This document shows, piece after piece, positions 25,773 through 38,214 of a stretch of DNA of 64,000 bases. The number at the start of each line of letters is the position of its first letter. The first letter of the stretch is position 1. The notes beneath the pieces are model-generated. The model made no database searches, was not told the origin of the DNA, and saw nothing but the letters and a program-made list of their open reading frames with translations. Both the position numbers and the translations under genes were made by a program. The stretch covers positions 372,001 through 436,000 of the forward strand of contig CAWIEX010000014.1 in NCBI GenBank assembly GCA_963835295.1, written 5' to 3'. The DNA is from JAOPZW01 sp963835295. Its GTDB lineage: Bacteria; Actinomycetota; Thermoleophilia; Solirubrobacterales; Solirubrobacteraceae.

Positions 25773-26384
25773 ATGAGCAACGACAAGCTCGTCCTCGACG
25801 GGGACGATATGCGGCGAACGCTGGTGCGCATCGCGCACGAGATCGTCGAGAAGAACCCCGAGCACGACCGCCTCGCCATCGTGGGCATCCACCGCCGCGG
25901 CGCGCTGCTGGCCCGGCGGCTGCACGAGCTGCTGACCGACCTGCTGGAGACCGACGTCCCCCTCGGGGAGCTGGACATCTCCTTCTACCGCGACGACCTC
26001 GGGCGCCGCGCCGAGGCGCCCACCGTCCACTCCACGCAGCTGGACTTCGCCCTCGACGGGGCCACGGTCGTGATCGTCGACGACGTGCTCTTCACCGGGC
26101 GCACCGTGCGCTCGGCCATCGAGGCGCTCTTCGACTACGGGCGCCCCGCGCGCGTGCAGCTGGCCGTCCTGGCCGACCGCGGCCACCGCGAGCTGCCCGT
26201 GCGCCCCGACTACGTGGGCAAGAACCTGCCGACCTCGCGCGCCGAGCGCGTCAACGTCCACGTCGCCGAGCTCGACGGCGTCGACGAGATCACCATCACC
26301 GAGAGTGCCGATCTCCAGCGGCCGGAGGCCGATGGTCTCCTTCAGAACGCGGGGCCGGATGCCCCGCGGAGGTCACTGACATGA
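25773..26384 (+). CDS. pyrR: Bifunctional PyrR, pyr operon regulator/uracil phosphoribosyltransferase
   Basis: The 203-residue protein represses the pyr operon by binding its RNA when UMP is high, and has uracil phosphoribosyltransferase activity. The PRPP motif is VVIVDDVLFTGRTVRSAI, near residue 95. IVGIHRRGALLARRL and SFYRDDL are family landmarks. A C-terminal extension of about 25 residues after ITITES is unlike other PyrR. It lies over the region that also serves as pyrB translation-initiation sequence. It is first in pyrRBC-carAB-pyrKD. Confidence 0.93.
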   Translation: MSNDKLVLDGDDMRRTLVRIAHEIVEKNPEHDRLAIVGIHRRGALLARRLHELLTDLLETDVPLGELDISFYRDDLGRRAEAPTVHSTQLDFALDGATVVIVDDVLFTGRTVRSAIEALFDYGRPARVQLAVLADRGHRELPVRPDYVGKNLPTSRAERVNVHVAELDGVDEITITESADLQRPEADGLLQNAGPDAPRRSLT

Positions 26385-27322
26385 GGCATCTGCTCTCCAT
26401 CGAGGACCTCGACCGCGCCGCCATCGAGCGCATCTGCGACCGCGCCGCCTCGTTCGCCGAGGTCGCCGACCGCGAGATCAAGAAGGTCCCGGCCCTGCGC
26501 GGGCGCACCGTCCTGAACCTCTTCTACGAGGCCTCGACGCGCACGCGCTCGTCCTTCGAGCTCGCGGCCAAGCGCCTGAGCGCCGACGTCGTGAACTTCT
26601 CGGCCAGCGGGTCGAGCGTCGAGAAGGGCGAGTCGCTCAAGGACACCGTCCTGACCCTCAACGCCCACAAGCCCGACGCGATCGTCATCCGCGCGCCGTG
26701 GGCGGGCGCCGCCGCGCTGGTCGCGCAGTGGACGCCGGCGGCGATCATCAACGCCGGCGACGGCAAGCACGAGCACCCCACGCAGGCGCTGCTCGACGTC
26801 CACACGCTGCGCCAGCGCCTGGGCGGCCTCGACGGCCTGAGCATCTGGATCGTCGGCGACGTCCTGCACTCGCGCGTCGCGCGCTCGAACATCCTCGCCT
26901 TCCAGAAGATGGGCGCCCGCGTCACGGTCTGCGGCCCGCCGACGCTCATCCCGCGCGGGGTGGAGGCGCTCGGCTGCGACGTGCGCTTCACCCTCGACGA
27001 CCTGGCCGAGGCCGACGTCGTCTACGCCCTGCGCATGCAGCACGAGCGCATGGACCAGGCCTTCGTGCCGACCCTGCGCGAGTACGCCAACGAGTACCAG
27101 ATCAACGGCCGGCGGCTGCACCCGCGCCAGGTGCTCATGCACCCGGGCCCGGTCAACCGCGGGGTCGAGCTCTCGGGCGAGGTCGTCGACTCGCCGCAGG
27201 CCGTGATCACGGCTCAGGTCGAGGCCGGCGTGGTCGTCCGCATGGCCGTCCTCTACGAGGTCATGACCGCGCACCCGCCCGCGCTGGTCGACCAGCCCGA
27301 TCACGAGAAGGCGCCGGCATGA
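26381..27322 (+). CDS. pyrB: Aspartate carbamoyltransferase catalytic subunit
   Basis: The 313-residue enzyme makes N-carbamoyl-aspartate. The carbamoyl-phosphate site is FYEASTRTRSSFE (about residues 50-62), then HPTQALLDV and the C-terminal MHPGPVNRGVE. The ATG at 26381 overlaps the pyrR stop (ATGA) and has GGAGG about 10 nt upstream. No pyrI regulatory subunit is present, as usual for this type. Confidence 0.95.
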   Translation: MRHLLSIEDLDRAAIERICDRAASFAEVADREIKKVPALRGRTVLNLFYEASTRTRSSFELAAKRLSADVVNFSASGSSVEKGESLKDTVLTLNAHKPDAIVIRAPWAGAAALVAQWTPAAIINAGDGKHEHPTQALLDVHTLRQRLGGLDGLSIWIVGDVLHSRVARSNILAFQKMGARVTVCGPPTLIPRGVEALGCDVRFTLDDLAEADVVYALRMQHERMDQAFVPTLREYANEYQINGRRLHPRQVLMHPGPVNRGVELSGEVVDSPQAVITAQVEAGVVVRMAVLYEVMTAHPPALVDQPDHEKAPA

Positions 27323-28653
27323 CCCTCGTGCGACCCCCCATCGCGCCCGCGCGCCTGGTCATTCGCGGCGCCCGCGTCCTGGACCCCCGGGAGCCGATCG
27401 ACGGCGCCTTCGACCTCGTCGTCGTCGACGGGCGCCTGGTCGAGCTCGCGCCCGCCGGCAGCGCCGAGGTGCCCGAGGGCGCCGAGGTCATCGACGGCGA
27501 GGGCCGCCACGCGCTGCCGGCCTTCGTCGACCCGCACGTGCACCTGCGCGTCCCCGGCCAGGAGCACAAGGAGGACCTCGAGACCGGCACCCGCGCGGCC
27601 GCCGCCGGCGGCTTCTGCGCGGTGGTGGCGATGCCCAACACCGACCCGGTGGTCGACAGCGCGCCGATCCTGCGCGCCCTGCGCGACGCCGCCGCGCGCG
27701 ATGCGCGCGTGCCCGTCGCCTTCACCGCCTCGATCACCAAGGGCCTGCGCGGTGACGAGCTCACCGAGATGGCCGAGCTGCGCGACGAGGGCGCCACCGC
27801 CTTCACCGACGACGGCAGGCCGGTGGTCTCGGCCGGGATGATGCGCAAGGCGCTGCAGTACCAGCGCCTGGCCGGCGGGCTGCTCGCGCTGCACGAGGAG
27901 GACCCGGCGCTCAGCGGCCGCGGCGCCATGCACGAGGGCGAGGTCAGCGCCCTGCTCGGGATCGCCGGGATCCCGAGCGTGAGCGAGTCGACCATGGTCG
28001 CCCGCGACTGCGCGCTGGCCGGCTACGAAGGCGGGCGCATCCACCTCCAGCACCTGTCGTGCCTCGAGTCGGTACAGGCGGTCGCGGCGGCCAAGGCGGC
28101 CGGCGTGCACGTGACGTGCGAGGCCTCTCCGCACCACCTGTGCCTCACCGAGCAGGCGGTCCGCAGCCTGGACACGCGGATGAAGATGAACCCGCCGCTG
28201 CGCACCGAAGCCGACCGCCAGGCGCTCATCGAGGGCCTGCGCTCGGGGATCGTCGACTGCATCGCCACCGACCACGCCCCGCACGCGCGCGACGAGAAGG
28301 AGGTCCCGTTCGAGCAGGCGCCCATGGGCACCACCGGCCTCGAGACGGCCTTCGCCGCCGTGCACACAGAGCTCGTCGTCCACGGGGTCCTCGACCTCGC
28401 CACCGTCGTCGAGCGCATGACGGCCGGCGGCGAGCCCTTCGGGATCCCGGCCCCGCGCGTGAGCGTGGGGGAGGAGGCCAACCTCGTGCTCGTCGATCTC
28501 GCCGCCGAGTGGGAGGTGGGCGAGGACGGCTACGAGAGCCGCTCGGAGCACTGCTGCTTCGCGGGCCGCGAGCTGCGCGGGCGGGTGCTGCTCACCCTCG
28601 CGGCCGGCGGCGTGGCCTATCGCGAGCGGGCGTTCGCGGTGACGGCGGCATGA
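27319..28653 (+). CDS. pyrC: Dihydroorotase
   Basis: This is a 444-residue amidohydrolase of the type I bacterial kind (B. subtilis PyrC-like), which cyclises N-carbamoyl-aspartate to dihydroorotate. Metal ligands are in DPHVHLRVPG (about residue 72) and TDHAPHARDE (about 317). The ATG overlaps the pyrB stop by 4 nt. All expected motifs are present. Confidence 0.95.
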   Translation: MTLVRPPIAPARLVIRGARVLDPREPIDGAFDLVVVDGRLVELAPAGSAEVPEGAEVIDGEGRHALPAFVDPHVHLRVPGQEHKEDLETGTRAAAAGGFCAVVAMPNTDPVVDSAPILRALRDAAARDARVPVAFTASITKGLRGDELTEMAELRDEGATAFTDDGRPVVSAGMMRKALQYQRLAGGLLALHEEDPALSGRGAMHEGEVSALLGIAGIPSVSESTMVARDCALAGYEGGRIHLQHLSCLESVQAVAAAKAAGVHVTCEASPHHLCLTEQAVRSLDTRMKMNPPLRTEADRQALIEGLRSGIVDCIATDHAPHARDEKEVPFEQAPMGTTGLETAFAAVHTELVVHGVLDLATVVERMTAGGEPFGIPAPRVSVGEEANLVLVDLAAEWEVGEDGYESRSEHCCFAGRELRGRVLLTLAAGGVAYRERAFAVTAA

Positions 28654-29775
28654 CCGCCCCCGGCGCCTACGTCCTGCTCGAGGACGGCACCCGCTTCGAC
28701 GGCGACGCGTGCGGGGCGGGCCCGGAGGAGGCGGTCGTCACTGGCGAGGTGGTCTTCACGACGGGGATGAGCGGCTACCAGGAGTCGATGACCGACCCCA
28801 GCTTCGCCCGCCAGCTCATCGCCTTCACCTACCCGCACGTCGGCAACTACGGGGTCTCGCAGGAGGCTATGGAGTCAGAGCGCCCGTGGGCGCGCGCGGC
28901 CATCATGCGCGCGGCCGTCAACCGCGAGGACCACCCCGGGGCCGAGCGCGGCTGGCTGGACTGGCTGAGCGACTGCGGCGTGCCGGCCATCACGGGCGTC
29001 GACACGCGCGCGCTGGTGCGCCACATCCGCACGGCGGGCGCCATGCGCGGCGGCGTCTTCCCGGCCGCGATGAGCGAGGCCGAGGCCCGGGAGCGGATCG
29101 CCGCTGAGCCGGCGATGGCCGGCCTGGACCTGGCGCGGGAGGTCACCCCGGCGACCACGAGCGAGCACGGCGACGGCGACGGGCCGCGCATCGCGGTCAT
29201 CGACACCGGGATCAAGGGCTCGATCGTGCGCAACCTCATCGCGCGCGGCGCGCGCGTCGAGCTGCATCCCTGCACCGCCACGGCGGCCGAGCTGACCGCC
29301 AACGACCCCGACGCCATCTTCCTGGCCAACGGCCCCGGCGACCCCGCCGCGCTCGGCTACGTGGTGCAGACCGTGCGCGAGCTGGTCGGCACGCGCCCGG
29401 TGTGGGGCATCTGCCTGGGCCACCAGCTGCTGTGCCAGGCCGTCGGCCTCGAGACCTACAAGCTCGCCTTCGGCCACCGCGGCGCCAACCACCCGGTCAA
29501 GGACCTGCGCACGGGCAAGATCGAGATCACCTCTCAGAACCACGGCTTCGCGGTCAGCGCGCCGGACGGGGGCGGGCGCGTGGAGGCCGACGAGCCCGTG
29601 CGCTGGGAGACCGACTTCGGGGCGGCGGCCCTGACCCACGTCAACCTCTACGACCGCACGGTCGAGGGCCTCGAGCTGCTGGAGGTGGAGAGCGCCACCG
29701 TCCAGTACCACCCCGAGGCCGGGCCGGGGCCCAACGACGCCCTGTATCAGTTCGACCGCTTCCTGGAGGCCGTCC

Positions 29776-29786
<11 letters not shown>
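28650..29786 (+). CDS. carA: Carbamoyl phosphate synthase small subunit
   Basis: The 378-residue glutaminase subunit feeds ammonia to CarB. An N-terminal CPSase domain (GEVVFTTGMSGYQE) precedes a class I amidotransferase domain with the nucleophile Cys in WGICLGHQLL and the His/Glu pair in YHPEAGPGP. It overlaps pyrC by 4 nt and carB by 11 nt. Confidence 0.96.
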
Positions 29787-32890
<3,104 letters not shown>

Positions 32891-32894
<4 letters not shown>

Positions 32895-33699
32895 GCGCGC
32901 AGCGGCGCACGCAGGCGCCCTTCGGGCGGCGCACGCTGACCGTCGCCGAGCGTCGGGCCCTCGGCGCCTACGTGGTGCTCGTGGCCGAGGACCCCGACGG
33001 CCCGCTCCCGTGCGCCGGGCAGTTCTACATGCTGTCCGCGGCCCGGCGGTGGGGTGGGGGCGACGACGAGCGCCCGTTCCTGCCGCGGGCCTTCAGCGTC
33101 CTGCGCGCGAGCGGCGATCGCCTCGAGTTCATGCTCGAGGCCGTCGGCCCGGCACCGAGCGCCTATGCGAGCTGGGGCCCGGCGACGGGCTGGACGTGAC
33201 GGGCCCGCTGGGGCTCGGCTTCCCCGATCCGCCCGGCGACCGCCGCGCTCTGCTCTGCGGGGGCGGGGTGGGCACCGCGCCGCTGGCCATCTGGCAGGAC
33301 GAGCTGCTGGCCCGCGGCGAGCCCGCGCCGGCGCTGCTCGGCTTCCGCGACGCCGACCACGCTCCCGGCGCGACGCTGCTGCACAACGCGCGCGTGGCGA
33401 CCGACGACGGGTCCCACGGCCACCACGGCCTCGTCACCGACCTGCTGGCCGACGAGCTCGCGTCAGGGCCGCCGGCCGTCGTCTACGCGTGCGGCCCGCC
33501 CCCCATGCTCGAGGCGGTGCGCGCGCTGGGCGCGGCGCGCGACGTCCCCTGTCAGCTCGCGCTCGAGGCGGGCATGGCGTGCGGCTTCGGGGCGTGCTTC
33601 GGCTGCGTCGTGGCCCTGCGCGGCGGCGGCTACCTGCGCCTGTGCGTCGACGGGCCGGTCCTCGACGGCGCCCTGCTGGCGGAGGTGCCGGCGCATTGA
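32891..33699 (+). CDS. pyrK: Dihydroorotate dehydrogenase electron-transfer subunit (one-base frameshift)
   Basis: This FAD and [2Fe-2S] partner of a class 1B PyrD passes electrons to NAD. The flavin-binding RAFSVLRA and GDRRALLCGGGVGTAPL blocks are present. The C-terminal cluster ligands are C-G-F-G-A-C-F-G-C, with a further Cys in LRLCVDGP. The frame breaks near 33180. One more C in the GGGGCCC run restores WGPGDGLDVTGPLGLG and 269 residues. The TTG start overlaps the carB stop (TTGA). Confidence 0.88.
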
Positions 33700-34607
33700 C
33701 CACGGTGGACTTCTGCGGCCTGCGCCTGGCGCACCCGATCGTCAACGGCTCGGGCACCTTCGACGCCATCGCCGCCCGGCGCGCTTTCGGCGACGCGCTG
33801 CTGGAGCACTTCCCCTTCGCGGCCTTCGTCTCGAAGACCATCACGCTGGCGCCCCGCGACGGCAACCCGCCGCCGCGTCTCTACGAGACCCCGGCCGGCC
33901 TGATCAACTCCATCGGCCTGCCCAACAAGGGGCTGCGCGGGTACCTGGAGCACGACCTGCCGGAGCTCGCTCGCCTGCCGGTCCCGCTCATCACCAACGT
34001 CATGGGCGCGACCGCGGCCGAGCTGTGCACCCTCGTCGAGGCGCTCGACGAGCGCGACGAGGTCGACGCGCTCGAGCTCAACGTCTCCTGCCCGAACGTC
34101 TCGACCGGCCTCGACATCGGCGCTGACCCCGCCGAGCTGGCCGCCGTCCTGGGCGAGGTGCGCCCGCGGACGACCAAGCCCTTGATCGTCAAGCTGACGC
34201 CCAACACGGCCGACGTCGCCGCCGTCGCGCAGGCCGCCCAGGAGGCCGGGGCGGACGCCGTGTCGCTCATCAACACGCTGCGTGCCTACGCACCGCACCC
34301 GCGACGCGCCGGCGCGCCGTGGCTGGGCAACGAGACCGGCGGATTGTCGGGCCCGGCCATCCGCGCGGTCGCCCTCGCCCAGGTTCGCGCGGTGTCCGCA
34401 CGCGTCACGATCCCGGTCGTCGGCATGGGCGGCGTGCAGAGCGGGCTACACGCGGCGCACATGCTCGACGCGGGCGCGACGCTGGTCGGCGTGGGCACCG
34501 AGAGCTTCCGCGATCCGGCGGCGGGAACACGGATCTCACGCGAGCTTGACGATTTGTTCGCAAAGAGCGGGGACAACCTCGGCCGGTCGCCGAGACCCCA
34601 ACCGTAG
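33696..34607 (+). CDS. pyrD: Dihydroorotate dehydrogenase, class 1B catalytic subunit
   Basis: The 303-residue FMN barrel oxidises dihydroorotate to orotate together with PyrK. KTITLAPRDGNPPPRLYE and INSIGLPNKG lie in the first third. The catalytic Cys is in ELNVSCPNV, and the C-terminal VVGMGGVQSG binds phosphate. The TTG start overlaps the pyrK stop and follows GGAGG by 10 nt. A GTG three codons in is an alternative. It is the last gene of the pyr operon, since pyrE and pyrF are absent here. Confidence 0.93.
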   Translation: MTTVDFCGLRLAHPIVNGSGTFDAIAARRAFGDALLEHFPFAAFVSKTITLAPRDGNPPPRLYETPAGLINSIGLPNKGLRGYLEHDLPELARLPVPLITNVMGATAAELCTLVEALDERDEVDALELNVSCPNVSTGLDIGADPAELAAVLGEVRPRTTKPLIVKLTPNTADVAAVAQAAQEAGADAVSLINTLRAYAPHPRRAGAPWLGNETGGLSGPAIRAVALAQVRAVSARVTIPVVGMGGVQSGLHAAHMLDAGATLVGVGTESFRDPAAGTRISRELDDLFAKSGDNLGRSPRPQP

Positions 34608-34659
34608 ACCTCACCGAAATCCCTGCAAAGGCGGGCAAAACCGTCAACCAGTCTGGATT

Positions 34660-34706
34660 GACCTCGACCTCAGGTCGAGGTCGAGGCGAATTCGCTCTTT
34701 TCGCCT
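34660..34706 (+). terminator. Likely end-of-operon terminator after pyrD
   Basis: A 10-bp perfect stem (GACCTCGACC/GGTCGAGGTC, 3-nt loop) is followed by AGGCGAA/TTCGCCT around a CTCTTT loop. Neither has a clean U tract after it. The second overlaps the promoter of mihF. Confidence 0.5.
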
Positions 34707-34733
34707 TGCCTGCGGCCCCTCGCTGTGTAGTAT
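34706..34733 (+). promoter_or_regulatory. Promoter of mihF
   Basis: TTGCCT (34706-34711) and TAGTAT (34728-34733) are separated by 16 nt. The ATG follows 9 nt after the -10. Confidence 0.6.
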
Positions 34734-34742
34734 CGCCGACCG

Positions 34743-35084
34743 ATGCCGCCGGCCACCAATTCGCCTACCAAGCACTCGGCGGCACCCGAGCGATCGCTCC
34801 TTCAGCGCATGGATGCCCTGCAGCGCGCCAACGAGATTCGCACGCGTCGCGCACAGCTGAAGAAGGACCTGAAGGCGGGCCGGGTGTCGATCCACACGCT
34901 GCTGAAGGAGCCGCCTGAGTACGTGGAGACCGCCAAGGTCTTCGACATGCTCCTGGCCGTCCCGAAGTACGGGCGGGTGAAGGCGAACAAGGTCCTGCAG
35001 CAGTGCCGGATCTCGCCGAGCAAGACCATCGGCGGCCTCTCCGAGCGCCAGCGCACCGAGCTCGTCGGCCTGCTCCGCCGGTAG
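34743..35084 (+). CDS. mihF: Actinobacterial integration host factor
   Basis: The 113-residue nucleoid protein is specific to Actinomycetota and binds and bends DNA through a helix-two-turn-helix. RANEIRTRRAQLKKDLKAGR and KVFDMLLAVPKYGRVKANKVLQ are family landmarks. The C-terminal GGLSERQRTELVGLL is also conserved. The first 18 residues are probably disordered. Its position before gmk and rpoZ is the standard one. Confidence 0.92.
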   Translation: MPPATNSPTKHSAAPERSLLQRMDALQRANEIRTRRAQLKKDLKAGRVSIHTLLKEPPEYVETAKVFDMLLAVPKYGRVKANKVLQQCRISPSKTIGGLSERQRTELVGLLRR

Positions 35085-35090
35085 GGCTCG

Positions 35091-35096
35091 TACCCT
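35091..35096 (+). promoter_or_regulatory. -10 box TACCCT, leaderless start of gmk
   Basis: TACCCT is followed by exactly 6 nt and the GTG of gmk. GTACCCTCGC also precedes rpoZ (35716-35725). Confidence 0.5.
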
Positions 35097-35102
35097 CGCG
35101 GG

Positions 35103-35675
35103 GTGGCTCGCGTCTTCGTCATCACCGGCCCCTCGGGGGTCGGCAAGGGCACGCTCATCAGGTCCCTCCGCGAGCGCATGCCCGAGCTCGAGCTGAGCGT
35201 GTCGGCCACCACCCGTGCGCCGCGACCGGGCGAGCACGACGGGGTCGACTACCACTTCCTCGGCGACTCAGATTTCCAGCGGCGCGTGGACGCAGGGGAC
35301 TTCGTCGAGCACGCCGTCTACGCCGACCGCCGCTACGGCACGCTGCGCTCCGAGCTCGAGCGCCGGACCGCCGCGGGGCACCCGGTCGTGCTCGAGATCG
35401 AGCTCCAGGGGGCGCGCCAGGTGCGCGCGGCGCTGCCCGAGGCGGTGCAGGTCTTCATCGCCCCGCCGTCGCTCGACGCCCTGCGCGCGCGCCTGATCGG
35501 CCGCGGAACAGACGACGAGGACGAGGTCGCCGCGCGCCTGCGCGTGGCCGAGTCGGAGCTCGCCGCCCAGGGCGAGTTCGGCCACGTGGTGGTCAACGAC
35601 CGCCTCGAGGATGCCGTCGAGCAGCTCGTCAGCATCGTCGCCGCCGAGCTCCAGGACTGCGTCAAGTCCGCATAA
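35103..35675 (+). CDS. gmk: Guanylate kinase
   Basis: The 190-residue enzyme phosphorylates GMP to GDP. The P-loop is GPSGVGKGTL (about residues 8-17). The GMP-binding block is SATTRAPRPGE-x-DGVDYHF, and LEIELQGARQV follows. A GTG start at the leaderless box is used. Standard actinobacterial neighbours (mihF, rpoZ) flank it. Confidence 0.95.
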   Translation: MARVFVITGPSGVGKGTLIRSLRERMPELELSVSATTRAPRPGEHDGVDYHFLGDSDFQRRVDAGDFVEHAVYADRRYGTLRSELERRTAAGHPVVLEIELQGARQVRAALPEAVQVFIAPPSLDALRARLIGRGTDDEDEVAARLRVAESELAAQGEFGHVVVNDRLEDAVEQLVSIVAAELQDCVKSA

Positions 35676-35716
35676 GAGCGGGCGTGCAAGCCGGTGGGCC
35701 TCGGCTCTGCGGCTGG

Positions 35717-35722
35717 TACCCT
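35717..35722 (+). promoter_or_regulatory. -10 box TACCCT before rpoZ
   Basis: TACCCT ends 7 nt before the rpoZ ATG, so the message is probably leaderless. No Shine-Dalgarno is seen. Confidence 0.45.
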
Positions 35723-35729
35723 CGCCAGC

Positions 35730-35957
35730 ATGATCAACCCGCGCATCGACTCGCTCCTGGAGCACGTCGATTCCAATTACGCCTCCGTGCTGGTCGCCGC
35801 CAAGCGCGCCCGCCAGATCAACTCCTATTACCACAACCTCGGTGAGGGGACCTTCGACGAGTTCCCGCCGCCGATGGTCGACTCCTCCTCGAAGAACTAC
35901 CTGACGATCGCCCTCGAGGAAGTCGCCGCGGGCAAGATCAAGTACCACTACCGCTAG
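35730..35957 (+). CDS. rpoZ: RNA polymerase omega subunit
   Basis: This is a 75-residue omega subunit that helps beta-prime fold. INPRIDSLLEHVDSNYASVL-type N-terminus and AKRARQINSYY are typical, and KNYLTIALEEVAAGKIKY closes the protein. The internal ATG at 35730 is chosen over a longer upstream frame because it starts the conserved domain and follows the -10 box. Confidence 0.93.
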   Translation: MINPRIDSLLEHVDSNYASVLVAAKRARQINSYYHNLGEGTFDEFPPPMVDSSSKNYLTIALEEVAAGKIKYHYR

Positions 35958-35964
35958 CGGGGAC

Positions 35965-37215
35965 ATGGGTCGCGTCCTCCTCGGCGTCAGCGGCGGAGTC
36001 GCCGCCTACAAGGCGCTCGAGGTGGTGCGCCTGGCCACCAAGGCCGGGCATGCCGTGCGCGTCATCCAGACGCCGACGGCCCAGCGCTTCGTCGGGGCGG
36101 CGTCGTTCGCGGCCCTCACCGCGGCCCCGGTCCTCACCGACGAGTTCGAGCGCGACCCCGCCCGGGGCGCGTTCCCCGATCAGCCCGCTCCTCAGCACGA
36201 CCCGCTCAGCCACCTCGAGCTGGTCCGCAACGCCGACGCCTTCCTGATCGCCCCGGCGACCGCCAACACGATCGCCAAGCTGGCCCACGGCCTGGCCGAC
36301 AACCTGCTCACGTCGGCCGCGCTGGCCGCCACCTGCCCGATCCTCGTGGCGCCGGCCATGAACAACCACATGTACGAGCACGCGGCCACGCAGGCCAACC
36401 TCGCGCTCCTGCGCGAGCGCGGCGTGATCGTCGTCGACCCCGGGACGGGCGCGCTGGGCTCCCGGCACGAGTGGGGCATCGGGCGCCTGGCCGAGCCGGC
36501 GCAGCTGCTGGCCGCCGTGGAGGCCGTCGTCCCGGCGGGTGGGCGCCCGTGGGATGGCCTGAGGGTGCTGGTCACCGCCGGCGGCACGCGCGAGCCGATC
36601 GACTCGGTGCGTTTTGTGGGCAACCGGAGCTCGGGGCGCATGGGCTTCGCGCTGGCCGAGGAGGCCGCCGCCCTCGGCGCCGAGGTGACGGTGATCGCCG
36701 CCAACGTCGGCCTCGCGCGCACGCCGCGCGTGCACCACGTCGACGTGGCCACCGCCGCGGAGCTGCAGGAGGCGTGCGCGGCGCACTTCGCCCGCGCCGA
36801 CGTCCTGCTCATGGCCGCCGCGGTGGCGGACTACCGGCCCGCGACGCCGGCCGACACCAAGCTCAAGAAGGACGCGCGCGAGGAACTCGTCGTCGCGCTC
36901 GAGCGTACCCCGGACATCCTGTCCGGGCTCGCCGCCATCCGCCGCCCCGATCAGACCGTCGTCGGCTTCGCCGCCGAGCACGGGGAGGGAGCAGTGGCCT
37001 ACGGGCGCGACAAGCTCGCGCGCAAGGGCCTCGACGCCGTCGTGGTCAACGACATCGCGCGGGCGGACATCGGCTTCGAAGGGTCAGAGAACGAGGTCAC
37101 GATCGTCACCGCTGCCGGCGAGCGCCATGTCCCACGCGCGCCGAAGGTCGAGATCGCACGCGCGATCCTCGAGGCGGTCGCCGGCCTGCGCAGTGGGGAG
37201 AGGACTACGGCATGA
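35965..37215 (+). CDS. coaBC: Bifunctional CoaBC (phosphopantothenoylcysteine synthetase/decarboxylase)
   Basis: The 416-residue enzyme performs two steps of coenzyme A synthesis. The N-terminal flavin decarboxylase domain shows SGGVAAYKA, TCPILVAPAMNNHM (the PAMN motif) and a catalytic His region. The C-terminal CTP-dependent synthetase domain begins around residue 190 with LRVLVTAGGTREPID and RSSGRMG. It follows rpoZ by 7 nt. metK and priA, the usual next genes in many actinobacteria, are replaced by a MoxR cluster. Confidence 0.95.
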   Translation: MGRVLLGVSGGVAAYKALEVVRLATKAGHAVRVIQTPTAQRFVGAASFAALTAAPVLTDEFERDPARGAFPDQPAPQHDPLSHLELVRNADAFLIAPATANTIAKLAHGLADNLLTSAALAATCPILVAPAMNNHMYEHAATQANLALLRERGVIVVDPGTGALGSRHEWGIGRLAEPAQLLAAVEAVVPAGGRPWDGLRVLVTAGGTREPIDSVRFVGNRSSGRMGFALAEEAAALGAEVTVIAANVGLARTPRVHHVDVATAAELQEACAAHFARADVLLMAAAVADYRPATPADTKLKKDAREELVVALERTPDILSGLAAIRRPDQTVVGFAAEHGEGAVAYGRDKLARKGLDAVVVNDIARADIGFEGSENEVTIVTAAGERHVPRAPKVEIARAILEAVAGLRSGERTTA

Positions 37216-37228
37216 GGGAGCGCTCGCG

Positions 37229-38206
37229 ATGAGCATGGAGAGCATCGGGGAGGAACCGGGCCCGGTCGGCGAGGAGGAGATCGCCAGCGCGCAGCAGCTG
37301 GGGCGCCAGGTGGCGCTGGCGATCACCGACGCGGTCGAGGTGCGCCGCGACCTGCTGGACCTGGTGCTGGTGTGCGTGGCGGCCGAGGGGCACATCCTCA
37401 TCGAGGATCTCCCGGGCGTGGGCAAGACGACGCTCGCGCGCTCGGTCGCGCGCGCCTTCGACCTGCAGTTCGCGCGCGTGCAGTGCACGGCCGACCTGCT
37501 GCCGGCCGACGTGGTGGGGGTCAACGTCTTCAACCAGCGCGAGGATCGCTTCGAGTTCCGCCCGGGGCCGATCTTCGCCAACGTCGTCATCGTCGACGAG
37601 ATCAACCGCGCCTCGCCCAAGACGCAGTCGGGCCTGCTCGAGTGCATGCAGGAGCGGCGAGTCACCGTCGACGTGCACACCCACGAGCTGGCGCGCCCGT
37701 TCGTCGTCCTGGCCACGCAGAACCCGATCGAGTTCGAGGGCACCTACCCGCTGCCCGAGGCCCAGGTCGACCGTTTCATGGCGCGCGTGTCGATGGGCTA
37801 TCCGTCGTCGGCCGGCGAGGTCGCCATGCTGCGCGCCCACGAGGTCTCCGACCGCGTCGACGTGCTCGAGCCGGTCGCCACCGCGGCCGAGCTGCTGGCC
37901 GTCCAGGACGCGGCACGGCGCGTGCACGCCTCCGACGCGCTGCGCGGCTACGTCGTCTCGCTGCTGCACCGCACGCGCGAGGACTCGCGCGCGGAGCTCG
38001 GCGCCAGCCCGCGCGCCGGCCTGCTCCTCCTGCGCGCGGCCAAGGCGCGCGCCCTGCTGCGCGGCCGCGACCACGCGCTGCCCGACGACGTGCAGGCGCT
38101 GGCCGAGGTGGTGCTGGCCCATCGCATCGTGCTCGCGCCCGAGGCGGTGGACGTCACCGGCGAGCGGATCGTCGCCGACGCGCTGGCGGCGACGCCGGCG
38201 CTCTAG
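37229..38206 (+). CDS. MoxR-family AAA+ ATPase
   Basis: The 325-residue ATPase has Walker A EDLPGVGKTTLARS (about 55-68), Walker B VVIVDEINRASPKTQ (about 118-132) and the sensor ATQNPIEFEGTYPLPEAQ. MoxR proteins act as chaperones for partners with VWA or DUF58 domains. Here they are followed by DUF58 and transglutaminase genes, a widely conserved cluster. The first ATG (37229) is used, but the ATG two codons later would do equally well. Confidence 0.92.
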   Translation: MSMESIGEEPGPVGEEEIASAQQLGRQVALAITDAVEVRRDLLDLVLVCVAAEGHILIEDLPGVGKTTLARSVARAFDLQFARVQCTADLLPADVVGVNVFNQREDRFEFRPGPIFANVVIVDEINRASPKTQSGLLECMQERRVTVDVHTHELARPFVVLATQNPIEFEGTYPLPEAQVDRFMARVSMGYPSSAGEVAMLRAHEVSDRVDVLEPVATAAELLAVQDAARRVHASDALRGYVVSLLHRTREDSRAELGASPRAGLLLLRAAKARALLRGRDHALPDDVQALAEVVLAHRIVLAPEAVDVTGERIVADALAATPAL

Positions 38207-38214
38207 GCGGCGCC

